From: Membranipora membranacea
Taxonomy: Eukaryota > Bryozoa > Gymnolaemata > Cheilostomatida > Membraniporidae
Reading direction: 5' to 3'
Length of the DNA stretch: 60,000 bases
NCBI GenBank assembly: GCA_914767715.1
Contig: OU612066.1
Location: 14,019,001 to 14,079,000 of the forward strand
A model generated the notes under the pieces. That model had not been told where the DNA came from. It searched no databases and worked only from the letters and a program-made list of their open reading frames with translations. The position numbers were made by a program, and so were the translations under genes. Positions 25,034 to 36,757 of the stretch are shown in pieces. Every line of letters begins with the position of its first letter. Within the stretch, counting starts at the first letter, position 1.

Positions 25034-27375
25034 ATGTTTTTTTTTCCGCCAGATCAAAAAATACATTTGCTTCTAACTAACCTCATAAGGAGGAGCAACT
25101 CCTGCTCATCTCGAATCTGCAGACCGTTTGGCTCTGCGGCTTTTCGTTCTCCGTCAGCGTCCGTTTTAATTAGGGCCACTTTTGCTATAAAAAAACATGC
25201 CAAACGGCAGCATCGAAAAATTAAATCTCTGTTGGATTCTTATCAAACTTCGACCAGTTCAAGCTCTTATCGCCCTCATACAACACGCCGAATATTGGAA
25301 TCCTCGGATAAACAGGGGGGTCACAACGCTGACTTGAAAATCCAAAAATAATACCAAGGGAGGGTATCATGCTTGTTTTTCGGCCAGATCAAAAAATAGA
25401 TCTACTTCTAACTAACCTCATAAGGAGGAGCAACTCCTGCTCCTCTCGAATCTGCAGACCGTTTGGCTCTGCGGGTTTTCGTTCTCCGTCAGCATCCGTT
25501 TTAATTAGGGCCACTTTTGCTATAAAAAAACATGCCAAACGGCAGCATCGAAAAATTAAATCTCTGTTGGATTCTTATCAAACTCCGACCAGTTCAAGCT
25601 CTTATTGCCCTCATTCAACACGCAGAATATTGGAAACCTCTGATTAACAGGGGGGTCACAACGCTGACTTGAAAATCCAAAAATTATACCAAGGGAGGGT
25701 ATCATGCTTTTTTTCGGCCAGATCAAAAAATACATTTGCTTCTAACTAACCTCATAAGGAGGAGCAACTCCTGCTCATCTCGAATCTGCAGACCGTTTGG
25801 CTCTGCGGCTTTTCGTTCTCCGTCAGCGTCCGTTTTAATTAGGGCCACTTTTGCTATAAAAAAACATGCCAAACGGCAGCATCGAAAAATTAAATCTCTG
25901 TTGGATTCTTATCAAACTTCGACCAGTTCAAGCTCTTATTGCCCTCATCCAACACGCCGAATATTGGAATCCTCGGATAAACAGGGGGGTCACAACGCTG
26001 ACTTGAAAATCCAAAAATTATACCAAGGGAGGGTACATGCTTGTTTTTCGGCCAGATCAAAAAATAGATCTACTTCTAACTAACCTCATAAGGAGGAGCA
26101 ACTCCTGCTCCTCTCGAATCTGCAGACCGTTTGGCTCTGCGGGTTTTCGTTCTCCGTCAGCGTCCTTTTAATTAGGGCCACTTTTGCTATAAAAAAACAT
26201 GCCAAACGGCAGCATCGAAAAATTAAATCTCTGTTGGATTCTTATCAAACTCCGACCAGTTCAAGCTCTTATTGCCCTCATTCAACACGCCGAATATTGG
26301 AATCCTCGGATTATCAGGGGGGTCACAACGCTGACTTGAAAATCCAAAAATTATACCAAGAGAGGGTATCATGCTTTTTTTTCGGCCAGATCAAAAAATA
26401 GATTTGCTTCTAACTAACCTCATAAGGAGGAGCAACTCCTGCTCATCTCGAATCTGCAGACCGTTTGGCTCTGCGGCTTTTCGTTCTCCGTCAGCGTCCG
26501 TCTTAATTAGGGCCACTTTTGCTATAAAAAAACATGCCAAGCGGCAGCATCGAAAAATTAAATCTCTGTTGGATTCTTATCAAACTTCGACCAGTTCAAG
26601 CTCTTATCGCCCTCATACAACACGCCGAATATTGGAATCCTCGGATAAACAGGGGGGTCACAACGCTGACTTGAAAATCCAAAAATTATACCAAGGGAGG
26701 GTATCATGCTTGTTTTTCGGCCAGATCCAAAAATAGATCTACTTCTAACTAACCTCATAAGGAGGAGCAACTCCTGCTCCTCTCGAATCTGCAGACCGTT
26801 TGGCTCTGCGGGTTTTCGTTCTCCGTCAGCGTCCGTTTTAATTAGGGCCACTTTTGCTATAAAAAAACATGCCAAACGGCAGCATCGAAAAAGTAAATCT
26901 CTGTTGGATTCTTATCAAACTCCGACCAGTTCAAGCTCTTATTGTCCTCATTCAACACGCAGAATATTGGAATCCTCGGATTAACAGGGGGGTCACAACG
27001 CTGACTTGAAAATCCAAAAATTATACCAAGGGAGGGTATCATGCTTTTTTTTCGGCCAGATCAAAAAATACATTTGCTTCTAACTAACCTCATAAGGAGG
27101 AGCAACTCCTGCTCATCTCGAATCTGCAGACCGTTTGGCTCTGCGGCTTTTCGTTCTCCGTCAGCGTCCGTTTTAATTAGGGCCACTTTTGCTATAAAAA
27201 AACATGCCAAACGGCAGCATCGAAAAATTAAATCTCTGTTGGATTCTTATCAAACTTCGACCAGTTCAAGCTCTTATTGCCCTCATCCAACACGCCGAAT
27301 ATTGGAATCCTCGGATAAACAGGGGGGTCACAACGCTGACTTGAAAATCCAAAAATTATACCAAGGGAGGGTATC
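25034..27375 (+). repeat. Dimeric HOR of about 670 bp, three and a half copies
   Basis: Starts 25034, 25704, 26371 and 27041 carry AAACAGG (TAA changed to AAA) near their end. Starts 25369, 26037 and 26706 are the alternate type with ATGCTTGTTTTTCGG, AGATCT and GCGGGTTTTCG. Spacing of the first type is 670, 667 and 670 bp. The 667 reflects a T7 tract, GGGTACATG for GGGTATCATG near 26031, and GTCCTTTTAA for GTCCGTTTTAA near 26163. This strict alternation ends at 27376. Confidence 0.85.
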
Positions 27376-30300
27376 ATGCTTTTTTTTCGGCCAGATCAAA
27401 AAATACATTTGCTTCTAACTAACCTCATAAGGAGGAGCAACTCCTGCTCATCTCGAATCTGCAGACCGTTTGGCTCTGCGGCTTTTCGTTCTCCGTCAGC
27501 GTCCGTTTTAATTAGGGCCACTTTTGCTATAAAAAAACATGCCAAACGGCAGCATCGAAAAATTAAATCTCTGTTGGATTCTTATCAAACTCCGACCAGT
27601 TCAAGCTCTTATTGCCCTCATTCAACACGCCGAATATTGGAATCCTCGGATTAACAGGGGAGCACAACGCTGACTTGAAGTTATAAAAATTATACCAAGG
27701 GAGGGTATCATGCTTTTTTATCGGCCAGATCAAAAAATAGATTTGCTTCTAACTAACCTCATAAGGAGGAGCAACTCCTGCTCATCTCGAATCTGCAGAC
27801 CGTTTGGCTCTGCGGCTTTTCGTTCTCCGTCAGCGTCCGTTGTAATTAGGGCCACTTTTGCTATAAAAAAACATGCCAAACGGCAGCATCGAAAAATTAA
27901 GTCTCTGTTGGATTCTTATCAAACTCCTACCAGTTCAAGCTCTTATTGCCCTCATTCAACACGCCGAATATTGGAAACCTCGGATTAACAGGGGGGTTAC
28001 AACGCTGACTTGAAAATCCAAAAATTATACCAAGGGAGGGTATCATGCTTTTTTTTCGGCCAGATCAAAAAATAGATTTGCTTCTAACTAACCTCATAAG
28101 GAGGAGCAACTCCTGCTCATCTCGAATCTGCAGACCGTTTGGCTCTGCGGCTTTTCGTTCTCCATCAGCGCCCGTTTTAATTAGGGCCACTTTTGCTATA
28201 AAAAAACATGCCAAACGGCAGCATCGAAAAATTAAATCTCTGTTGGATTCTTATCAAACTTCGACCAGTTTAAGCTCTTATTGCCCTCATTCAACACGCC
28301 GAATATTGGAATCCTCGGATAAACAGGGGGATCACAACGCTGACTTGAAGATCCAAAAATTATACCAAGGGAGGGTATCATGCTTTTTTTTCGGCCAGAT
28401 CAAAAAATAGATCTACTTCTAACTAACCTCATAAGGAGGAGCAACTCCTGCTCATCTCGAATCTGCAGACCGTTTGGCTCTGCGGCATTTCGTTCTCCGT
28501 CAGCGTCCGTTTTAATTAGGGCCACTTTTGCTATAAAAAAACATGCCAAACGGCAGCATCGAAAAATTAAATCTCTGTTGGATTCTTATCAAACTCCGAC
28601 CAGTTCAAGCTCTTATTGCCCTCATTCAACACGCCGAATATTGGAATCCTCGGATTAACAGGGGGGTCACAACGCTGACTTGAAAATCCATAAATTATAC
28701 CAAGGGAGGGCATCATGCTTTTTTTTCGGCCAGATCAAAAAATAGATTTGCTTCTAACTAACCTCATAAGGAGGAGCAACTCCTGCTCATCTCGAATCTG
28801 CAGACCGTTTGGCGCTGCGGCTTTTCGTTCTCCGTCAGCGTCCGTTATAATTAGGGCCACTTTTGCTATGAAAAAACATGCCAAACGGCAGCATCGAAAA
28901 ATTAAATCTTTGTTGGATTCTTATCAAACTCCTACCAGTTCAAGCTCTTATTGCCCTCATTCAACACGCCGAATATTGGAATCCTCGGATTAACAGGGGG
29001 GTCACAGCGCTGACTTGAAAATCCAAAAATGATACCAAGGGAAGGTATCATGCTTTTTTTTCGGCCAGATCAAAAAATAGATTTGCTTCTAACTAACCTC
29101 ATAAGGAGGAGCAACTCCTGCTCATCTCGAATCTGCAGACAGTTTGGCTCTGCGGCTTTTCGTTCTCCGTCAGCGTCCGTTTTAATTAGGGTCACTTTTG
29201 CTATAAAAAAACATGCCAAACGGCAGCATCGAAAAATTAAATCTCTGTTGGATTCTTATCAAACTTCGACCAGTTCAAGCTCTTATTGCCCTCATTCAAC
29301 ACGCCGAATATTGGAATCCTCGGATAAACAGGGGGGTCACAACGCTGACTTGAAAATCCAAAAATTATACCAAGGGAGGGTATCATGCTTTTTTTTCGGC
29401 CAGATCAAAAAATAGATCTACTTCTAACTAACCTCATAAGGAGGAGCAACTCCTGCTCCTCTCAAAACTGCAGACCGTTTGGCTCTGCGGCTTTTCGTTC
29501 TCTGTCAGCGTCCGTTTTAATTAGGGCCACTTTTGCTATAAAAAAACATGCCAAACGGCAGCATCGAAAAATTAAATCTCTGTGTGATTCTTATCAAACT
29601 CCGACCAGTCCAAGCTCTTATTGCCCTCATTCAACACGCCGAATATTGGAATCCTCGGATTAACAAGGGGGTCACAACGCTGACTTGAAAATCCAAAAAT
29701 TATACCAAGGGAGGGTATCATGCTTTTTTTTCGGCCAGATCAAAAAAATAGATTTGCTTCTAACTAACCTCATAAGGAGGAGCAACTCCTGCTCATCTCG
29801 AATCTGCAGACCGTTTGGCTCTGCGGCTTTTCGTTCTCCGTCAGCGTCCGTTTTAATTAGGGCCACTTTTGCTATAAAAAAACATGCCAAACGGCAGCAT
29901 CGAAAAATTAAATCTCTGTTGGATTCTTATCAAACTCCGACCAGTTCAAGCTCTTATTGCCCTCATTCAACACGCCGAATATTGGAATCCTCGGATTAAC
30001 AGGGGGGTCACAACGCTGACTTGAAAATCCAAAAATTATACCAACGGAGGGTATCATGCTTTTTTTTCGGCCAGATCAAAAAATAAATTTGCTTCTAACT
30101 AACCTCATAAGGAGGAGCAACTCCTGCTCATCTCGAATCTGCAGACAGTTTGGCTCTGCGGCTTTTCGTTCTCCGTCAGCGTCCGTTTTAATTAGGGCCA
30201 CTTTTGCTATAAAAAACTTGCCAAACGGCAGCATCGAAAAATTAAATCTCTGTTGGATTCTTATCAAACTTCGACCAGTTCAAGCTCTTATTGCCCTCAT

Positions 30301-30724
30301 TCAACACGCCGAATATTGGAATCCTCGGATAAACAGGGGGGTCACAACGCTGACTTCAAAATCCAAAAATTATACCAAGGGAGGGTATCATGCTTTTTTT
30401 TCGGCCAGATCAAAAAATAGATCTACTTCTAACTAACCTCATAAGGAGGAGCAACTCCTGCTCCTCTCAAAACTGCAGACCGTTTGGCTCTGCGGCTTTT
30501 CGTTCTCCGTCAGCGTCCGTTTTAATTAGGGCCACTTTTGCTATAAAAAAACATGCCAAACGGCAGCATCGAAAAATTAAATCTCTGTTGGATTCTTATC
30601 AAACTCCGACCAGTTCAAGCTCTTATTGCCCTCATTCAACACGCAGAATATTGGAATCCTCGGATTAACAGGGGGGTCACAACGCTGACTTGAAAATCCA
30701 AAAATTATACCAAGGGAGGGTATC
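27376..30724 (+). repeat. Mixed monomers with a partial copy of the ten-monomer block
   Basis: Starts are 27376, 27710, 28045, 28380, 28715, 29050, 29385, 29720, 30056 and 30390. Monomer 27376 ends with GAAGTTATAAAAATT in place of GAAAATCCAAAAATT, four changes within six bases. Monomers 28715-29385 (GGGCATC before, GTTATAATT, CAGACAG, then AGATCT with GTGTGATTC) repeat the order seen at 10628-11299, giving a partial fourth copy. Monomer 29720 has an A7 run (ATCAAAAAAATAG) that shifts the open frame. Confidence 0.75.
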
Positions 30725-33700
30725 ATGCTTTTTGTTCGGCCAGATCAAAAAATACATTTGCTTCTAACTAACCTCATAAGGAGGAGCAACTCCTGCTTAT
30801 CTCGAATCTGCAGACCGTTTGGCTCTGCGGCTTTTCCTTCTCCGTCAGCGTCTGTTTTAATTAGGGCCACTTTTGCTATAAAAAAAACATGCCAAACGGC
30901 AGCATCGAAAAATTAAATCTCTGTTGGATTCTTATCAAACTCCGACCAGTTCAAGCTCTTATTGCCCTCATTCAACACGCCGAATATTGGAATCCTCGGA
31001 TTAACAGGGGGGCCACAACGCTCACTTGAAACTCCAAAAATTATACCAAGGGAGGGTATCATGCTTTTTTTTCGGCCAGATCAAAAAATAAATTTGCTTC
31101 TAACTAACCTCATAAGGAGGAGCAACTCCTGCTCATCTCAAATCTGCAGACCGTTTGGCTCTGCGGCTTTTCGTTCTCCGTCAGCGTCCGTTTTAATTAG
31201 GGCCACTTTTGCTATAAAAAAACATGCCAAACGGCAGCATCGAAAAATTAAATCTCTGTTGGATTCTTATCAAACTCCGACCAGTTCAAGCTCTTATTGC
31301 CCTCATTCAACACGCCGAATATTGGAATCCTCGGATTAACAGGGGGGTCACAACGCTGACTTGAAAATCCAAAAATTATACCAAGGGAGGGCATCATGCT
31401 TTTTTTTCGGCCAGATCAAAAAATAGATTTGCTTCTAACTAACCTCATAAGGAGGAGCAACTCCTGCTCATCTCGAATCTGCAGACCGTTTGGCTCTGCG
31501 GCTTTTCGTTCTCCGTCAGCGTCCGTTATAATTAGGGCCACTTTTGCTATAAAAAAACATGCCAAACGGCAGCATCGAAAAATTAAATCTTTGTTGGATT
31601 CTTATCAAACTCCTACCAGTTCAAGCTCTTATTGCCCTCATTCAACACGCCGAATATTGGAATCCTCGGATTAACAGGGGGGTCACAGCGCTGACTTGAA
31701 AATCCAAAAATTATACCAAGGGAGGGTATCATGCTTTTTTTTCGGCCAGATCAAAAAATAGATTTGCTTCTAACTAACCTCATAAGGAGGAGCAACTCCT
31801 GCTCATCTCGAATCTGCAGACAGTTTGGCTCTGCGGCTTCTCGTTCTCCGTCAGCGTCCGTTTTAATTAGGGTCACTTTTGCTATAAAAAAACATGCCAA
31901 ACGGCAGCATCGAAAAATTAAATCTCTGTTGGATTCTTATCAAACTTCGACCAGTTCAAGCTCTTATTGCCCTCATTCAACACGCCGAATATTGGAATCC
32001 TCGGATAAACAGGGGGGTCACAACGCTGACTTCAAAATCCAAAAATTATACCAAGGGAGGGTATCATGCTTTTTTTTCGGCCAGATCAAAAAATAGATCT
32101 ACTTCTAACTAACCTCATAAGGAGGAGCAACTCCTGCTCCTCTCAAAACTGCAGACCGTTTGGCTCTGCGGCTTTTCGTTCTCTGTCAGCGTCCGTTTTA
32201 ATTAGGGCCACTTTTGCTATAAAAAAACATGCCAAACGGCAGCATCGAAAAATTAAATCTCTGTGTGATTCTTATCAAACTCCGACCAGTCCAAGCTCTT
32301 ATTGCCCTCATTCAACACGCCGAATATTGGAATCCTCGGATTAACAAGGGGGTCACAACGCTGACTTGAAAATCCAAAAATTATACCAAGGGAGGGTATC
32401 ATGCTTTTTTTTCGGCCAGATCAAAAAATAGATCTACTTCTAACTAACCTCATAAGGAGGAGCAACTCCTGCTCATCTCGAATCTGCAGACCGTTTGGCT
32501 CTGCGGCTTTTCGTTCTCCGTCAGCGTCCGTTTTAATTAGGGCCACTTTTGCTATGAAAAAACATGCCAAACGGCAGCATCGAAAAATTAAATCTCTGTT
32601 GGATTCTTATCAAACTCCGACCAGTTCAAGCTCTTATTGCCCTCATTCAACACGCCGAATATTGGAATCCTCGGATTAACAGGGGGGTCACAACGCTGAC
32701 TTGAAAATCCAAAAATTATACCAAGGGAGGGTATCATGCTATTTTTTCGGCCAGATCAAAAAATAGATTTGCTTCTAACTAACCTCATAAGGAGGAGCAA
32801 CTCCTGCTCATCTCGAATCTGCAGACAGTTTGGCTCTGCGGCTTTTCGTTCTCCGTCAGCGTCCGTTTTAATTAGGGCCACTTTTGCTATAAAAAAACAT
32901 GCCAAACGGCAGCATCGAAAAATTAAATCTCTGTTGGATTCTTATCAAACTTCGACCAGTTCAAGCACTTATTGCCCTCATTCAACACGCCGAATATTGG
33001 AATCCTCGGATAAACAGGGGGGTCACAACGCTGACTTCAAAATCCAAAAATTATACCAAGGGAGGGTATCATGCTTTGTTTTCGGCCAGATCAAAAAATA
33101 GATCTACTTCTAACTAACCTCATAAGGAGGAGCAACTCCTGCTCCTCTCAAAACTGCAGACCGTTTGGCTCTGCGGCTTTTCGTTCTCCGTCAGCGTCCG
33201 TTTTAATTAGGGCCACTTTTGCTATAAAAAAACATGCCAAACGGCAGCATCGAAAAATTAAATCTCTGTTGGATTCTAATCAAACTCCGACCAGTCCAAG
33301 CTCTTATTGCCCTCATTCAACACGCCGAATATTGGAATCCTCGGATTAACAAGGGGGTCACAACGCTGACTTGAAAATCCAAAAATTATACCAAGGGAGG
33401 GTATCATGCTTGTTTTTCGGCCAGATCAAAAAATAGATCTACTTCTAACTAACCTCATAAGGAGGAGCAACTCCTGCTCCTCTCGAATCTGCAGACCGTT
33501 TGGCTCTGCGGGTTTTCGTTCTCCGTCAGCGTCCGTTTTAATTAGGGCCACTCTTGCTATAAAAAAACATGCCAAACGGCAGCATCGAAAAATTAAATCT
33601 CTGTTGGATTCTTATCAAACTCCGACCAGTTCAAGCTCTTATTGCCCTCATTCAACACGCAGAATATTGGAATCCTCGGATTAACAGGGGGGTCACAACG

Positions 33701-34076
33701 CTGACTTGAAAATCCAAAAATTAAACCAAGGGAGGGTATCATGCTTTTTTTTCGGCCAGATCAAAAAATACATTTGCTTCTAACTAACCTCATAAGGAGG
33801 AGCAACTCCTGCTTATCTCGAATCTGCAGACCGTTTGGCTCTGCGGCTTTTCCTTCTGCGTCAGCGTCTGTTTTAATTAGGGCCACTTTTGCTATAAAAA
33901 AAACATGCCAAACGGCAGCATCGAAAAATTAAATCTCTGTTGGATTCTTATCAAACTCCGACCAGTTCAAGCTCTTATTGCCCTCATTCAACACGCCGAA
34001 TATTGGAATCCTCGGATTAACAGGGGGGCCACAACGCTCACTTGAAACTCCAAAAATTATACCAAGGGAGGGTATC
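30725..34076 (+). repeat. Ten-monomer HOR block, copy 3 (3,352 bp)
   Basis: This block matches 9957-13309 at an offset of 20,768/20,767 bp and 21011-24362 at 9,714/9,713 bp, with the same order of diagnostic monomers. Private changes include CTTTTTGTTCGG (30730), ATGCTATTTTTTCGG (32736), ATGCTTTGTTTTCGG (33071) and TTCTGCGTC (33855). Confidence 0.85.
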
Positions 34077-35416
34077 ATGCTTTTTTTTCGGCCAGATCAA
34101 AAAATAAATTTGCTTCTAACTAACCTCATAAGGAGGAGCAACTCCTGCTCATCTCAAATCTGCAGACCGTTTGGCTCTGCGGCTTTTCGTTCTCCGTCAG
34201 CGTCCGTTTTAATTAGGGCCACTTTTGCTATAAAAAAACATGCCAAACGGCAGCATCGAAAAATTAAATCTCTGTTGGATTCTTATCAAACTCCGACCAG
34301 TTCAAGCTCTTATTGCCCTCATTCAACACGCCGAATATTGGAATCCTCGGATTAACAGGGGGGTCACAACGCTGACTTGAAAATCCAAAAATTATACCAA
34401 GGGAGGGTATCATACTTTTTATTCGGCCAGATCAAAAAATAGATTTGCTTCTAACTAACCTCATAAGGAGGAGCAACTCCTGCTCATCTCGAATCTGCAG
34501 ACCGTTTGGCTCTGCGGCTTTTCGTTCTCCGTCAGCGTCCGTTTTAATTAGGGCCACTTTTGCTATAAAAAAACATGCCAAACGGCAGCATCGAAAAATT
34601 AAATCTCTGTTGGATTCTTATCAAACTTCGACCAGTTCAAGCTCTTATTGCCCTCATTCAACACGCCGAATATTGGAATCCTCGGATAAACAGGGGGGTC
34701 ACAACGCTGACTTCAAAATCCAAAAATTATACCAAGGGAGGGTATCATGCTTTTTTTTCGGCCAGATCAAAAAATAGATCTACTTCTAACTAACCTCATA
34801 AGGAGGAGCAACTCCTGCTCCTCTCAAAACTGCAGACCGTTTGGCTCTGCGGCTTTTCGTTCTCTGTCAGCGTCCGTTTTAATTAGGGCCACTTTTGCTA
34901 TAAAAAAACATGCCAAACGGCAGCATCGAAAAATTAAATCTCTGTGTGATTCTTATCAAACTCCGACCAGTCCAAGCTCTTATTGCCCTCATTCAACACG
35001 CCGAATATTGGAATCCTCGGATTAACAAGGGGGTCACAACGCTGACTTGAAAATCCAAAAATTATACCAAGGGAGGGTATCATGCTTTTTTTTCGGCCAG
35101 ATCAAAAAATAGATCTACTTCTAACTAACCTCATAAGGAGGAGCAACTCCTGCTCATCTCGAATCTGCAGACCGTTTGGCTCTGCGGCTTTTCGTTCTCC
35201 GTCAGCGTCCGTTTTAATTAGGGCCACTTTTGCTATAAAAAAACATGCCAAACGGCAGCATCGAAAAATTAAATCTCTGTTGGATTCTTATCAAACTCCG
35301 ACCAGTCCAAGCTCTTATTGCCCTCATTCAACACGCCGAATATTGGAATCCTCGGATTAACAAGGGGGTCACAACGCTGACTTGAAAATCCAAAAATTAT
35401 ACCAAGGGAGGGTATC
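33406..35416 (+). repeat. Six-monomer repeat, copy 1 (2,011 bp)
   Basis: Monomers 33406, 33741, 34077, 34412, 34747 and 35082 make a unit whose first four members recur from 35417 at an offset of 2,011 bp. It overlaps the end of ten-monomer copy 3. Monomers 34747-35082 also resemble 32066-32401 (offset 2,681 bp, eight monomers), so repeat periods are nested. Confidence 0.8.
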
Positions 35417-36757
35417 ATGCTTGTTTTTCGGCCAGATCAAAAAATAGATCTACTTCTAACTAACCTCATAAGGAGAAGCAACTCCTGCTCCTCTCGAATC
35501 TGCAGACCGTTTGGCTCTGCGGGTTTTCGTTCTCCGTCAGCGTCCGTTTTAATTAGGGCCACTTTTGCTATAAAAAAACATGCCAAACGGCAGCATCGAA
35601 AAATTAAATCTCTGTTGGATTCTTATCAAACTCCGACCAGTTCAAGCTCTTATTGCCCTCATTCAACACGCAGAATATTGGAATCCTCGGATTAACAGGG
35701 GGGTCACAACGCTGACTTGAAAATCCAAGAATTATACCAAGGGAGGGTATCATGCTTTTTTTTCGGCCAGATCAAAAAATACATTTGCTTCTAACTAACC
35801 TCATAAGGAGGAGCAACTCCTGCTTATCTCGAATCTGCAGACCGTTTGGCTCTGCGGCTTTTCCTTCTCCGTCAGCGTCTGTTTTAATTAGGGCCACTTT
35901 TGCTATAAAAAAAACATGCCAAACGGCAGCATCGAAAAATTAAATCTCTGTTGGATTCTTATCAAACTCCGACCAGTTCAAGCTCTTATTGCCCTCATTC
36001 AACACGCCGAATATTGGAATCCTCGGATTAACAGGGGGGCCACAACGCTCACTTGAAACTCCAAAAATTATACCAAGGGAGGGTATCATGCTTTTTTTTC
36101 GGCCAGATCAAAAAATAAATTTGCTTCTAACTAACCTCATAAGGAGGAGCAACTCCTGCTCATCTCAAATCTGCAGACCGTTTGGCTCTGCGGCTTTTCG
36201 TTCTCCGTCAGCGTCCGTTTTAATTAGGGCCACTTTTGCTATAAAAAAACATGCCAAACGGCAGCATCGAAAAATTAAATCTCTGTTGGATTCTTATCAA
36301 ACTCCGACCAGTTCAAGCTCTTATTGCCCTCATTCAACACGCCGAATATAGGAATCCTCGGATTAACAGGGGGGTCACAACGCTGACTTGAAAATCCAAA
36401 AATTATACCAAGGGAGGGTATCATACTTTTTATTCGGCCAGATCAAAAAATAGATTTGCTCCTAACTAACCTCATAAGGAGGAGCAACTCCTGCTCATCT
36501 CGAATCTGCAGACCGTTTGGCTCTGCGGCTTTTCGTTCTCCGTCAGCGTCCGTTTTAATTAGGGCCACTTTTGCTATAAAAAAACATGCCAAACGGCAGC
36601 ATCGAAAAATTAAATCTCTGTTGGATTCTTATCAAACTTTGACCAGTTCAAGCTCTTATTGCCCTCATTCAACACGCCGAATATTGGAATCCTCGGATTA
36701 ACAGGGGGGTCACAGCGCTGACTTGAAAATCCAAAAATTATACCAAGGGAGGGTATC
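35417..36757 (+). repeat. Six-monomer repeat, partial copy 2, and subfamily boundary
   Basis: Monomers 35417, 35752, 36088 and 36423 follow the order of 33406-34412. The last AGATCT monomer of the window is 35417, and the last AAACAGG variant is in 34412. From 36423 on, the right-hand subfamily (CTCCTAAC, CTTTGACCAG, CTAAATAACC, CATAAAGAGG) takes over. I place the boundary between about 35.7 and 36.8 kb. Confidence 0.75.
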
